Assembly: GCA_029260755.1 (NCBI GenBank)
Contig: JAJDCQ010000168.1
Coordinates: forward strand, 62,001-126,000
DNA length: 64,000 bases
DNA from: Planctomycetota bacterium
Lineage (GTDB): Bacteria; Planctomycetota; J058; JAJDCQ01
Direction of reading: 5' to 3'
Under the pieces are notes generated by a model. It worked only from the letters and a program-made list of their open reading frames with translations, had not been told where the DNA came from and made no database searches. Below are positions 16,716 to 25,385 of the stretch, one piece after another (position 1 is the first letter of the stretch; every line of letters starts with the position of its first letter). The position numbers and the translations under genes are program-made.

Positions 16716-19082
16716 ATGCCATCGGATGGGCATCGTGGCCGAACGCAGGAAACCCAGGTTCTCTTTACGTTTCTGTCGGCGAACGCGATCATCGGGTCCG
16801 GGAGACCCGTCGCCATCATCGCCACCGCCGAGACGACCGCGCCGCTCGCCGCGCGCTTCGGTCCGCCGTCCGCCATCGCCCGCGAGGCGATCGACGCGCT
16901 CGGCGCGGCGTGGGCGCGGCGCGCGCGGACCCGGGCGGGGCGGGCGGCCGCGGGTCGCTGGGCCGCGCTCTTCGACGGCGAGCCGAGCGGCGTCGATCGC
17001 CATGCGTTTCTCGCCCAGAGCTACCTCGGCCTCGTCCTCGCCTCGGTCGAGTCGGTCCTGCGCGGGGGCCGCGCCGACGAGCTCGACCCGGGGCTCGGGT
17101 CGATCGGCCTCGACGTTCCGGCGGCCGGCCTCGGACGGCCGATCCGCGAGCGGATCGCGGCGGCGGCGATCGACGCCGTCGACGAGGCGCGCGCCGCGGG
17201 CGACCGGGGCGCCGACCTCGTCGGCGAGCTCTACGCCGCCGTCCTCGCGGCGAGCTTCCGACGGCGGCTCGGCGAGTTCTACACGCCGCGCTGGGTCGTC
17301 GACCTCGTCCTCGACGAGGTCGGCTTCCGCGGCGCCGCCGCGCTGACCCGGAGCGTCCTCGATCCGTGCTGCGGCGCGGGGGCGTTCCTCGTCCCCGCGA
17401 TCGGGCGCGTCCGGCGACGCGCCGAGGCCGCGCGGCTCACCCGAGCCGAGACGCTCGCGCGCGTCGTCGCGCACGTCCGGGGCGGGGACGTGCATCCCCT
17501 CGCGGCGCTCGCGGCGCGGGTGAGCTACCGGCTCGCGATCGCCGACCTCGTCGGGGCGCGCGAGGCCCCGCCCGTCGTCCCGATCGAGGCGGCGTGCGCC
17601 CTCGAGCCGGGCGAGGGCGGCGACGAGGTCGACCTGGTCGTGGGCAACCCGCCGTGGGTCCGCTTCGGCGAGCTGCCGGGTCGGTCACGCGACCGGGCGG
17701 CGGCGGCGGCCCGACGGCTCGGGATCGTCCCGCGCGGACGCTGGGGCGGCACGGAGCTGGACGTCTCGGGCGTGATCGCCCTCGCCGCGACCGAGCGGCA
17801 TCTTCGCGATGGCGGCACCCTCTCGTTCGTCGTGACGGCCACTCATCTACGGGCTCCGGCGTCGGCCGGGCTGCGCCGGCTTCGGCTGCCCGACGGCACG
17901 CCCCTGCGCCTGCGACGCGTGCACGAGCTCACGGCCGCGCGTCCGTTCCCGGAGGTGTCCGCCGACGTCGCGGTCGTGACGTGGGAGCGCGGCCGCGAGA
18001 CGCGCTGGCCGATCGCCTGGGAGCGCTGGGAGGCGGCGCGCGATGGGCGACGGCGGCGGAGTCGGCGCTGCGCCCATCCCCTCCCGCCCGATGACCGCCT
18101 CTGCGTCCTGCCGCCGGACCGCGGCGAGCTCGTCGCGGCGCTGGCCGGCCCCTCGCCCGCGTGGCGAGGCCGGAAGGGGATCACGACCGACTGTAACGGC
18201 GTCTACTTCCCCCGCCTCCTCGGTCCCGGCGAGACGTCGGGGCTGACCTCGGTCGAGACCCGCCCGGATGCGGGGCGGCGTCCGGTGCCGTCGTTTCGGG
18301 CGAGCGTCGAGACCGAGCTTCTCTTTCCGCTCCTGAAGGGCGCCGCCGACGTCTCGGCCTTCGCGACCGCCCCGCGCGACGACGTCGTCGCCCTCGTGCC
18401 GAACCGGACGATCCACCGGATCCCCGACGAGGAGACGTTCGCCGCCGACCATCCGCGCGCGTTCGACTATCTCCGCCGGGCCGACGCCGCGCGCGACGGG
18501 CGCGGTCGCCCGCTCCTCCAGGCCCGCTCGACCTTCCGGACGCGCCTCGCCCCGACCGGCGCCCCGTTCTACGCGGTCGCCAACGTCGGTCCCTACGCGT
18601 TCGCGGCGTGGAAGGTCGTCTGGGCCGAGATCGCGGCCGGCCTCGCCGCCGCCGTGATCGGGCCGCGCCCGCTGCCCGGCAGCGTCGCCGGCCGCCGGCG
18701 GCGACCGGTCGTGTGCGACCACAAGCTCTACTTCATCGCTCTGCCCGGGGGGCCCGACGACGAGCAGGCGGCGCACTTTCTCTGCGCCCTCCTGAACGCC
18801 GAGCCGGTCCGGACGTTCGTCGACGGGTTCGCGGCGAGGCTCCAGCGCGGCGCGCTCACCGAGCAGCTCCGGCTGCCCGCGTTCCGTCCGCGAGCTCGCC
18901 GGCATCGTCGGCTCGCCGAGCTCGGGCGCCGGGCCCACGACCGGGGCGGAGCCGACGCTCGGACGGCCGCCGCGATCGACGACGCGACCTGGGCCCTGCT
19001 TCGTGAAGGCGAGCCGAGCGAGCTGCTATACTCGCCCGGCTCGAGGGGTCAAGCGGCGGCGCGGAGGGGAACGCGGGGATGA
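16716..19082 (+). CDS. Eco57I/PglX-like N6-adenine DNA methyltransferase
   Basis: 788 aa. RRLGEFYTPRWVVDLVLDEV and VLDPCCGAGAFLVPAIGR (motif I) are followed by DVHPLAALAARVSYRLA and the catalytic VVGNPPWVRF (motif IV, NPPW). This is the pattern of large type IIG/PglX-like adenine methylases. The C-terminal half has the family's recognition-domain features: KGITTDCNGVYFPR, VPNRTIHRI, FRTRLAPTGAPFYAVANVG and DHKLYFIALPG. No PD-(D/E)XK nuclease motif is seen in the N-terminal 170 residues, so it is probably methylation-only. The start is uncertain: the ATG at 16716 lacks a clear ribosome-binding site and the first 35 residues look unconserved. The next gene overlaps by four bases. Confidence 0.82.
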   Translation: MPSDGHRGRTQETQVLFTFLSANAIIGSGRPVAIIATAETTAPLAARFGPPSAIAREAIDALGAAWARRARTRAGRAAAGRWAALFDGEPSGVDRHAFLAQSYLGLVLASVESVLRGGRADELDPGLGSIGLDVPAAGLGRPIRERIAAAAIDAVDEARAAGDRGADLVGELYAAVLAASFRRRLGEFYTPRWVVDLVLDEVGFRGAAALTRSVLDPCCGAGAFLVPAIGRVRRRAEAARLTRAETLARVVAHVRGGDVHPLAALAARVSYRLAIADLVGAREAPPVVPIEAACALEPGEGGDEVDLVVGNPPWVRFGELPGRSRDRAAAAARRLGIVPRGRWGGTELDVSGVIALAATERHLRDGGTLSFVVTATHLRAPASAGLRRLRLPDGTPLRLRRVHELTAARPFPEVSADVAVVTWERGRETRWPIAWERWEAARDGRRRRSRRCAHPLPPDDRLCVLPPDRGELVAALAGPSPAWRGRKGITTDCNGVYFPRLLGPGETSGLTSVETRPDAGRRPVPSFRASVETELLFPLLKGAADVSAFATAPRDDVVALVPNRTIHRIPDEETFAADHPRAFDYLRRADAARDGRGRPLLQARSTFRTRLAPTGAPFYAVANVGPYAFAAWKVVWAEIAAGLAAAVIGPRPLPGSVAGRRRRPVVCDHKLYFIALPGGPDDEQAAHFLCALLNAEPVRTFVDGFAARLQRGALTEQLRLPAFRPRARRHRRLAELGRRAHDRGGADARTAAAIDDATWALLREGEPSELLYSPGSRGQAAARRGTRG

Positions 19083-19987
19083 GTGACGGGGCGACGGAGA
19101 CGAGCGCGGCGACCTCGGAGCTCGAGGTCGTCGAACGAGAGATCGCGTCCGGCGACGGCACCAAGCTGTGGTGGCGCGCCTGGCGGCTGCCCGACGGCGC
19201 CGAGGCGAAGGCGCGGTTGCTCATCGTCCACGGCCGCGGCGAGCACGGCGGCCGCTACGAGCACGTCGCCCGGGCTCTCGCCGCCCGCGGGATCGCGTCC
19301 ATGGCGGTCGACTACCGCGGCTTCGGCAAGGCCGGCGGGACGCGCGGCGGCGTGCGCGCGTTCTCGGAGTACCTCGGCGACATCGACGCCGCCATCACCG
19401 CGAGCCAGGACGAGCCGCACGCCGAGCAGCCCCTCTTCGCGTTCGGCCACAGCCTCGGCGGCGCCATCCTCGTTCGCTGGGGCCAGGAGCGCGGAGGCGC
19501 GCCGGGCGGCGCGCCGGCCGGGCCGGTCGCCGGGGTCGCTCTCTCGAGCCCGTTCCTCGCGATGCCCGAGCCGCCCGGCGCCGTGAAGACGGGCCTCCTC
19601 AAGCTGGGGGCCAGCCTCTCGCCCGACAAGGAGAAGCGCTCCGGCGGAACGCGCCTCACCCGCGACGAGGCGTTCCACGAGAGCGGCCAGAACGACCCGC
19701 TCGGCGTCCCGTTCTACACCCTCGCCTGGGCGCGCGAGATGCTCGCGGCGCAGAAGACGATCTTCGACAAGGCGAGCGCGTTCCGACTCCCCCTGCTGAT
19801 CCAGCAGGGCGGCGCCGACCCGGTCGCCGCCCCCGACGGGGCGCGGCGCTTCCACGTGGTCGCCGGAAGCGAGGACAAGACCCTCGAGGTCTACGAGGGT
19901 CTCCTCCACGAGGTCGTGAACGAGCTCCCCGCGGATCGCGAGAAGGTCATCCGCGAGCTCGGCGACTGGATCCTGGCCCGGCGGTGA
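19079..19987 (+). CDS. Alpha/beta hydrolase, monoacylglycerol lipase-like
   Basis: 302 aa. The fold is clear: LLIVHGRGEHGGRYEHVA (oxyanion loop), VDYRGFGKAGG, the nucleophile elbow AFGHSLGGAI with catalytic Ser, then LLIQQGGADPVAAPDGA (acid) and EGLLHEVVNE (His). This matches serine lysophospholipase/monoglyceride lipase members. No signal peptide is present, so it should be cytoplasmic. The ATG overlaps the methyltransferase stop (ATGA), implying translational coupling to a DNA methylase, which is an unexpected partnership. Substrate unknown. Confidence 0.88.
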   Translation: MSDGATETSAATSELEVVEREIASGDGTKLWWRAWRLPDGAEAKARLLIVHGRGEHGGRYEHVARALAARGIASMAVDYRGFGKAGGTRGGVRAFSEYLGDIDAAITASQDEPHAEQPLFAFGHSLGGAILVRWGQERGGAPGGAPAGPVAGVALSSPFLAMPEPPGAVKTGLLKLGASLSPDKEKRSGGTRLTRDEAFHESGQNDPLGVPFYTLAWAREMLAAQKTIFDKASAFRLPLLIQQGGADPVAAPDGARRFHVVAGSEDKTLEVYEGLLHEVVNELPADREKVIRELGDWILARR

Positions 19988-20029
19988 CCTGAGTCACGCG
20001 ACGGCAGCGACTCGGAAGTCGGCAATGCG

Positions 20030-20117
20030 CGATCCGCGTAATCCGCGTAATCCGCGGTTCCCACTCGATCGGTGCCGAGAGAGACCGAACCGCGGATTAC
20101 GCGGATTACGCGGATCG
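20030..20117 (+). repeat. Palindromic intergenic element, copy D
   Basis: Perfect 30-bp inverted repeat (arms 20030-20059 and 20088-20117) with a 28-base centre, nearly identical in the arms to copy A. It sits between the convergent hydrolase and dikinase-like genes. The central sequence contains CACTCGATCGGTGCCGAGAG and reads like the copy A centre in the opposite orientation. Confidence 0.92.
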
Positions 20118-20193
20118 GGCTAGGGAGTCACCAAGCCGTTGCTTTGAAGTTACCCGAGATCCCTGATCTTGGAGCGCGAGCGACGGGCGCTGA

Positions 20194-23100
20194 TCAGTCC
20201 TGATCGACGTCCAGGTGGACGATGCCCGCGCGCGCGTCCATCGTCACGCGCTGGCCGTCGTTGAGCCGGCGCGTCACGTCCTTGATCCCGACGATCGCCG
20301 GGATGCCCATCTCGCGGGCGACGATCGCCGAGTGGCTGAGCAGGCTTCCGCGCTCGATGAGCAGCCCGCTCGCCGACGGGAAGAGCGGCACCCAGCCCGG
20401 GTCGGTCCGCTCGGCGACGAGGATCTGGCCGTTGAGGCTCATCTCGTCCTCGGGGCTGCTGATCACGCGCACTCGCTCGGTGACGACGCCGGGGCAGGCG
20501 CTCGTGCCGGTCATCCGGGTCGGATCGTCCACCTCGAGGGCGGCGCCCGCGTCGAGCGCGCCGAAGTCGTTCGCCGCCTGGTAGACGAAGCCGCGGGTGG
20601 TGAAGCGATCGGCCGGCGCCTCCTCGCGGTGGTAGCCCTGGAACCGGGTCTTCCGGGCGAGCGAGATCCCGCGGAGATCATCGCTGCTGAGCGTGCCGTC
20701 GGTCGCGCCGAAGAGCTCGGGCACCTCGAGGTAGAAGACGTCGCCCGGCTGCTCGAGCATGCCCTTGGCGTGGAGGCGGTGGCCGAACGCGCGGAAGATC
20801 CGACGGGCCACGCCGAAGATCTTCGTCCGGGCGAAGCGCATGTTCTCGCGGTTCTTCACGCTCGCGCGGGTGCGCCGCACGACGTAGTCGAAGATCCGCT
20901 TCCGGAGCGGACGGCCGCGGAGCGCCCGCTTCACCCGTTTCTCGGCGGCCGCGCGGACCTCCTTCTCGCGGCGCTCCATCTGGCCGAGGTCGATCCCGCC
21001 GCCGTCGAGGTAGTTCCGCACCATCGCGTAGACGAAGCTCGGGTCGTCGCGCAGGTTCTTGCTCTCGAGCTTGAGCTCCATCATGCAGCGGTCGCCGTAG
21101 CGGTCGAGGTAGTCCTGCACCTCGGCCCACATGGCAGGGAACTCCTCGCGGCGCTCGTCGAGGATGGCGTGGATCTCGCTCGGCGGGCACTCCCGGAAGA
21201 TCGCCGCGAGGGCCGGATCGCGCCGGGCGAGCGCGGCGAGGCCGAAGATCCGCTTCGTCGGCTCGGTGCTCTCGATTCCGCCCTCGCCGCACAGCAGGTC
21301 GTTCTGGAGGCTGCCGGCCTCGTCGCCGATCCACTTGACGCAGAGCTTGCGCAGCACGCCGAAGAAGATCATCGCCGAGAAGTCGTTGACGATCGGCGCC
21401 TTCCACTGGCGCAGGAGCTGGTTCTCGAGGTCCATGTAGAGGTCGAGGAGGCCGTCCTCGTCGAGGGCGTCGAGGTCGGTGTGGCGGTGCCCGTCGTAGA
21501 CCGTCTCGAAGTGGTCCATGAACCACGCGACGTCCTTGTCGAGGCGACGGAACGCCTGGACGAGGCCGACGCCGACCCACGCGGTGCTCAGGAAGCCGCC
21601 GAGCCGGGCGAGGCGGCCCTTCTTCCTCGGGGTCTCGTGGGCGCGCTCGGTCGTGATGAGGGTGGCGCTCTCGCGCACGCCCATCATCTGCTCCATGAAC
21701 TCGCGGTTGTACTCGAAGCCCGGCAGGTAGCTGACGAGCTTGTACCAGTTGTTGAGGTTGTAGTAGATCCGCCCGCGGATCAGGCCGAGCATGTTCCGGA
21801 GCGTCCGGTCGTCGAGGTCGATCACCCCGTACGGCACGCCGAGCAGCTCGAGGAACTGGCGGTAGACCTGGTGGTAGGCGTTGCGGGCGAAGCTGAACGT
21901 GAGCGGCGTCGTGATGCCCGAGTAGCTCTCGATGATGTTCGAGTTGTCCCAGAGCCGCAGCTTGCCGCGCGGCTCGTCGTCGCCCTCGACCGCGGCGGCG
22001 CGGCGGGAGGCGGCCGGCGTCGCGATCGCCGTCACGGGCCGGGACTGGAGGAGGTGGACCTCGCCGTCGCGGACGGTCCACTCGACGTCCTGGGGAACGC
22101 CGTCGTAGTGGACCTCGATCGTCCGCCCGAGCTCCGCGAGGCGGCGGGCGAGGGAGTCATCGACGGCCGGCGCGGCGCGATGCGCGGACGGGACGTCCTC
22201 CTCGGTCGTGCCCGACCCGGCGGCCCGGTCGAAGACGACGCGGCGGGCCTTCTCGACGGTGTCGCGGCTGCGGACGGCGCCGCTGCCCTTCGCGGCGATC
22301 ACCGAGTCGGCGTCGAGAACGCCCGAGACGAGGCCCTCGCCGAGGCCGAGGACCGCGCTGACGATCACCTCGTCGTCGGCGCCGGTGGTGGGGTTCACCG
22401 TGAAGAGGACGCCGCTCGTCTCGCCCTCGACCATCTCCTGGATCACGACGGCCGCCTCGACAGTGGTCGGGTCGAGGCCGCGGAGGAGCCGGTAGCCGAC
22501 GGCCCGCTCGCTGAACGCGCTCGCCCAGCAGCGCCTCACGGCGTCCAGGACGCCGTCGGCGTCGCGGACGAAGAGGAAGCTGTCCATCTGACCGGCGAAC
22601 GACGCGCCGGCGGCGTCCTCGCCGACCATCGACGACCGGACGGCCACGAACGGCGCGTCGGCGGTCGAGGCGAAGGTCTCCTCGTAGGCGGCGCGGATCG
22701 CCGCGGCGACCGCGTCGGGGATCGCGGCATCGGTGATCGCGGCGCGGGCAGCGGCGCTGCCGTCCCGGACGCTCGCCCGGTCCTTCGGATCGGCGCCGGT
22801 GAGGGCGGCGACGATCGCGGGTCGGAGGTCGGCCGCCTCGGCGAAGCGCTCGAACGCCTCGGTCGTGACGGCGAACCAGGTCGGCACGCGGAACCCGGCG
22901 GACGTGAGGCTGGCGAGGTTCGCCGCCTTCCCGCCGACGCGCGCGGAGGCGAGCTCTTCGGCCGCGTCGCCCGGGCGAACGACGATCGGACGGGCCGGCG
23001 CGGGCGCCGCCTCCTCGGCCGCGGCCCTGTCGGCGGCGGCCTTGTCGGCAGCGGCCTTGTCGGCGGCGGCCTTGTCGGCGTCGGCCTTGTCGGCGGCGGC

Positions 23101-24093
23101 CTCGTCGGCGGCGGCCTCGTCGGCAGCGGCCTTGTCGGCGGCGGCCTTGTCGGCGGCGGCCTTGTCGGCCGCGGCCCTGTCGGCAGCGGCCCTGTCGGCG
23201 GCGGCCTTCTCGGCCGCGGCCCTGTCGGCGGCGGCCCTGTCGGCGGCGGCCTTGTCGGCAGCGGCCTTGTCGGCGGCGGCAGTGTCGGCGGCGGCCTTGT
23301 CGGCGGCGGCCTTGTCGGCAGCGGCCTTGTCGGCGGCAGCCTTGTCGGCAGCGGCCTGGTCGGCGGCGGCCTTGTCGGCGGCGGCCTTGTCGGCAGCAGC
23401 CTTGTCGGCGGCGGCCTTCTGCTTCTGCGCCTCGGCGGCGCCTTCGGCTTGCTCCCGTCGCCGGAGGACGAAGTCGGGCACCGCCATCCCGGTGGGGCCG
23501 GTCGCCGTGCTCTTCGCCTCGGGGGCCTCGACGGGCTTGGCACGCTCCGAGGTTCGCTTTCGCAGGGTCGGGCGCTTGCGTGGCTGGACGCCGAAGCTCT
23601 GGGAGCCGTCGTCGGGCTTGGCTCGCTTCGCCCGCATCAAGGGGATACGCGCCTTCACCCGTTCCGACGCCTTCCGCTTCTTCTCCTCCTCCTTGCGGCG
23701 GGTCGCCCGGCGGGCGGCGTCGATGCCGACGAGGTCGACCTTGGACATGCGCGCCGTCGTCTTGCGGCGGCTCGCCGTGTCGTCCTTCTTCTCGGCGGCC
23801 GGGGCGGCGGAGGCGGGGGCGACGCGACGCTTCTTCAGGAGCAGCTTGCGTCCGCTCTTGCGCGCCGGCGAGGCCTTCTTGGCCGGCGAGGGCTTCGCCG
23901 CGGCGACCCGGGCGCTCTTCTTGCCCTTCGTGGGCTTCGCCTTCGCAGGCTTGGCCTTTGCCTTGTCGGCGCGCGCGGCCTCGGTGGGCTTCGCCGGCTT
24001 GGCGACGCGTCCGCTGACTCGCTTCCGGAGCTTCTTCCGTCGCCCCGATGTGCTCGACGGCTTCGATCGCTCGCCGTCTTCCCGCTTGGCCAC
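20194..24093 (-). CDS. RPH-like PEP-utilising dikinase with histone-like tail and AAADK repeats
   Basis: 1299 aa. Residues 1-190 are very basic and Lys/Ala-rich (KAKPAKAKPTKGKKSARVA), like a histone H1 tail. Residues 226-360 are 27 units of AAADK or close variants. From about 370 a PPDK/PEP-synthase ATP-binding domain follows: GKAANLASLTSAGFRVPTWF, VAVRSSMVGEDAAGASFAGQ, VVIQEMVEGETSGVLFTVNP and HLLQSRPVTAI. About 725-1175 is a helical middle region (WDNSNIIESYSGITTPLTFS, RYGDRCMMELKLESKNLRDD). The C-terminus is the phosphohistidine domain with RGSLLSHSAIVAREMGIPAI, His near 1254. The order ATP, middle, His, with no PEP-binding TIM barrel, matches rifampicin phosphotransferase-type enzymes, not PpsA. 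The acceptor is unknown. Confidence 0.8.
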   Translation of the reverse strand: MAKREDGERSKPSSTSGRRKKLRKRVSGRVAKPAKPTEAARADKAKAKPAKAKPTKGKKSARVAAAKPSPAKKASPARKSGRKLLLKKRRVAPASAAPAAEKKDDTASRRKTTARMSKVDLVGIDAARRATRRKEEEKKRKASERVKARIPLMRAKRAKPDDGSQSFGVQPRKRPTLRKRTSERAKPVEAPEAKSTATGPTGMAVPDFVLRRREQAEGAAEAQKQKAAADKAAADKAAADKAAADQAAADKAAADKAAADKAAADKAAADTAAADKAAADKAAADRAAADRAAAEKAAADRAAADRAAADKAAADKAAADKAAADEAAADEAAADKADADKAAADKAAADKAAADRAAAEEAAPAPARPIVVRPGDAAEELASARVGGKAANLASLTSAGFRVPTWFAVTTEAFERFAEAADLRPAIVAALTGADPKDRASVRDGSAAARAAITDAAIPDAVAAAIRAAYEETFASTADAPFVAVRSSMVGEDAAGASFAGQMDSFLFVRDADGVLDAVRRCWASAFSERAVGYRLLRGLDPTTVEAAVVIQEMVEGETSGVLFTVNPTTGADDEVIVSAVLGLGEGLVSGVLDADSVIAAKGSGAVRSRDTVEKARRVVFDRAAGSGTTEEDVPSAHRAAPAVDDSLARRLAELGRTIEVHYDGVPQDVEWTVRDGEVHLLQSRPVTAIATPAASRRAAAVEGDDEPRGKLRLWDNSNIIESYSGITTPLTFSFARNAYHQVYRQFLELLGVPYGVIDLDDRTLRNMLGLIRGRIYYNLNNWYKLVSYLPGFEYNREFMEQMMGVRESATLITTERAHETPRKKGRLARLGGFLSTAWVGVGLVQAFRRLDKDVAWFMDHFETVYDGHRHTDLDALDEDGLLDLYMDLENQLLRQWKAPIVNDFSAMIFFGVLRKLCVKWIGDEAGSLQNDLLCGEGGIESTEPTKRIFGLAALARRDPALAAIFRECPPSEIHAILDERREEFPAMWAEVQDYLDRYGDRCMMELKLESKNLRDDPSFVYAMVRNYLDGGGIDLGQMERREKEVRAAAEKRVKRALRGRPLRKRIFDYVVRRTRASVKNRENMRFARTKIFGVARRIFRAFGHRLHAKGMLEQPGDVFYLEVPELFGATDGTLSSDDLRGISLARKTRFQGYHREEAPADRFTTRGFVYQAANDFGALDAGAALEVDDPTRMTGTSACPGVVTERVRVISSPEDEMSLNGQILVAERTDPGWVPLFPSASGLLIERGSLLSHSAIVAREMGIPAIVGIKDVTRRLNDGQRVTMDARAGIVHLDVDQD
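23014..23418 (-). repeat. In-gene 15-bp minisatellite encoding 27 AAADK-like units
   Basis: Read on the minus strand, units of GCCGCCGCCGACAAG and close variants encode Lys/Gln/Thr/Arg/Glu followed by AAAD or AAAE. All 27 units are in frame and substitutions keep the charge pattern (K, R, E at the fifth position), which suggests selection for a helical spacer. Copy number is likely to vary between strains. Confidence 0.93.
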
Positions 24094-24152
24094 GCCGTAT
24101 CCCCCGGTTTCCGCGCGTTCCGAGGGATCTTAACCAGGCCTCTGCCCGCGCC

Positions 24153-25385
24153 TCAACCGTCCCGGGCCGCCCTCTTGCGCTCGCGCTCGAGGATCGTGAG
24201 GGCGGCGCTCGCCGCGACCGCGGCGGCGTCCTCCTCCTGGCCCCCGAGCCAGCGCCAGAGGGTCGGGAGATCGTCGGGACCGCCGATCGCGCCGATCACC
24301 TCGATCACCTGCGGCGGGTTCAGAAAGTTCGACCCCGAGGCCGCCCGTTCGAGCGCCCCGTCGAGCCAGGACGCCCGGACGAGATCGGCGCGGTCGCGGG
24401 TCACGAGCAGCTCCACCGCCTCGTCCTGCGCGAACTCGGCGTCGAGGTCCGTCGGCTCCTCCTCGATCAGCTCGACGAGGATCTCGAGACCGCGTGGATC
24501 GTCGCGCGCCAGCAAGGCCGCGCCGAGCGCGCGACGGGACCGAGCGCTGGCGAGCGGGTCGGCGCGCCCCGGCTCGCTCGAGACGAGCGGCCGCGCGCCG
24601 AGGGCGACCAGCTCGGCCTGGTGGAAGGGATCGTCGTGGCCGTCGAGCGCCGCGACCACCTCGTCGTGCAGCTCTGGCCAGCGGCGGGCGACCCTTCCGA
24701 GCGCCGGGGCGATCTCCTCCGGCTGGCCCGCGCGCTTCCCGACCTCGATCGCCGCCCGGCCATCCTCGATGCTCTCGCCGAGCTCGGCGAGCGCCGCCGT
24801 CGCGGCCTGGGTGATGTGGGGCCAGGCGACATCCTCCGCGGCGACGCGCCGCGCCCACGCGAGCGCCGCCGGGTCGCGCGCGCGGACGAGCTGGCGGATG
24901 GCGTTGGCGAGCATCTGCGAGCGATGGAGCGGCTCCCCGAGGGCGTCGTGGAGCCAGCGAAGGCCGTCGGCGTCGCCGGCGATCGCGAGGGCGCCCCATC
25001 GGTACGCCGCGTCGTCGGGCCGGTCGCGTGAGGTCGCGTAGGCGCGCGCGGCCGCGATGAGCTCCGGCTCGACCGATGAGGCAGCCGCCTCCTGGATCCA
25101 GGTCGCGGCGATGTCCGGCTCGTCGTTCGTCAGCGTCGCCGCGACGATGCCGACCGACAGCTCGCGCAGGAGCGTCGGCTCGTCCGCTCCCCTCCATCGA
25201 GCCGCGGCGACGTAGTGGCGCGCCGCCTCGAAGGGTCGATCCTCCGCGAGCGCGACCCGAGCTCGACTCGTGTGGATCGCGGTCGGAACCGCGCGGGCGG
25301 CGAGCCCGGCGAAGACGAGCGTCAGCGTGGCGGCGAGCGCCCAGGGCCATCGCCGACGGCGGCCGGCGGGCGGCTCCGGGCTCAC
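24153..25385 (-). CDS. Membrane-anchored protein of unknown function, helical repeats
   Basis: 410 aa, family not recognised. An Arg-rich N-terminus followed by a hydrophobic helix (WALAATLTLVFAGLAARAV, about residues 15-33) makes it an inner-membrane or exported protein. The remainder is Ala/Leu/Arg/Glu-rich and helical, with TPR/HEAT-like stretches such as RPFEAARHYVAAARWRG and DDLPTLWRWLGGQEEDAA. The GTG start overlaps the stop of the upstream MMPL exporter gene (GTGA), so the two are likely translated together and it may be an accessory subunit of that exporter. The 59-bp gap after it leads to the start of the dikinase-like gene. Confidence 0.6.
   Translation of the reverse strand: MSPEPPAGRRRRWPWALAATLTLVFAGLAARAVPTAIHTSRARVALAEDRPFEAARHYVAAARWRGADEPTLLRELSVGIVAATLTNDEPDIAATWIQEAAASSVEPELIAAARAYATSRDRPDDAAYRWGALAIAGDADGLRWLHDALGEPLHRSQMLANAIRQLVRARDPAALAWARRVAAEDVAWPHITQAATAALAELGESIEDGRAAIEVGKRAGQPEEIAPALGRVARRWPELHDEVVAALDGHDDPFHQAELVALGARPLVSSEPGRADPLASARSRRALGAALLARDDPRGLEILVELIEEEPTDLDAEFAQDEAVELLVTRDRADLVRASWLDGALERAASGSNFLNPPQVIEVIGAIGGPDDLPTLWRWLGGQEEDAAAVAASAALTILERERKRAARDG

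Noticed and set aside
22733-24133. Plus-strand frame with ALSAAALSAAA repeats
   Set aside because: It is the complement of the AAADK repeat, not a gene.
20215-25041. Very long open frame (about 1600 codons) on the plus strand opposite the dikinase and 24153-25385 genes
   Set aside because: It is antisense to genes with clear family motifs; in about 70% GC DNA the opposite frames remain open by codon bias. No motif was found in it.
24130-25350. Alternative minus frame of Arg/Gly-rich text inside the 24153-25385 gene
   Set aside because: Out-of-frame shadow, with no membrane helix or plausible start.
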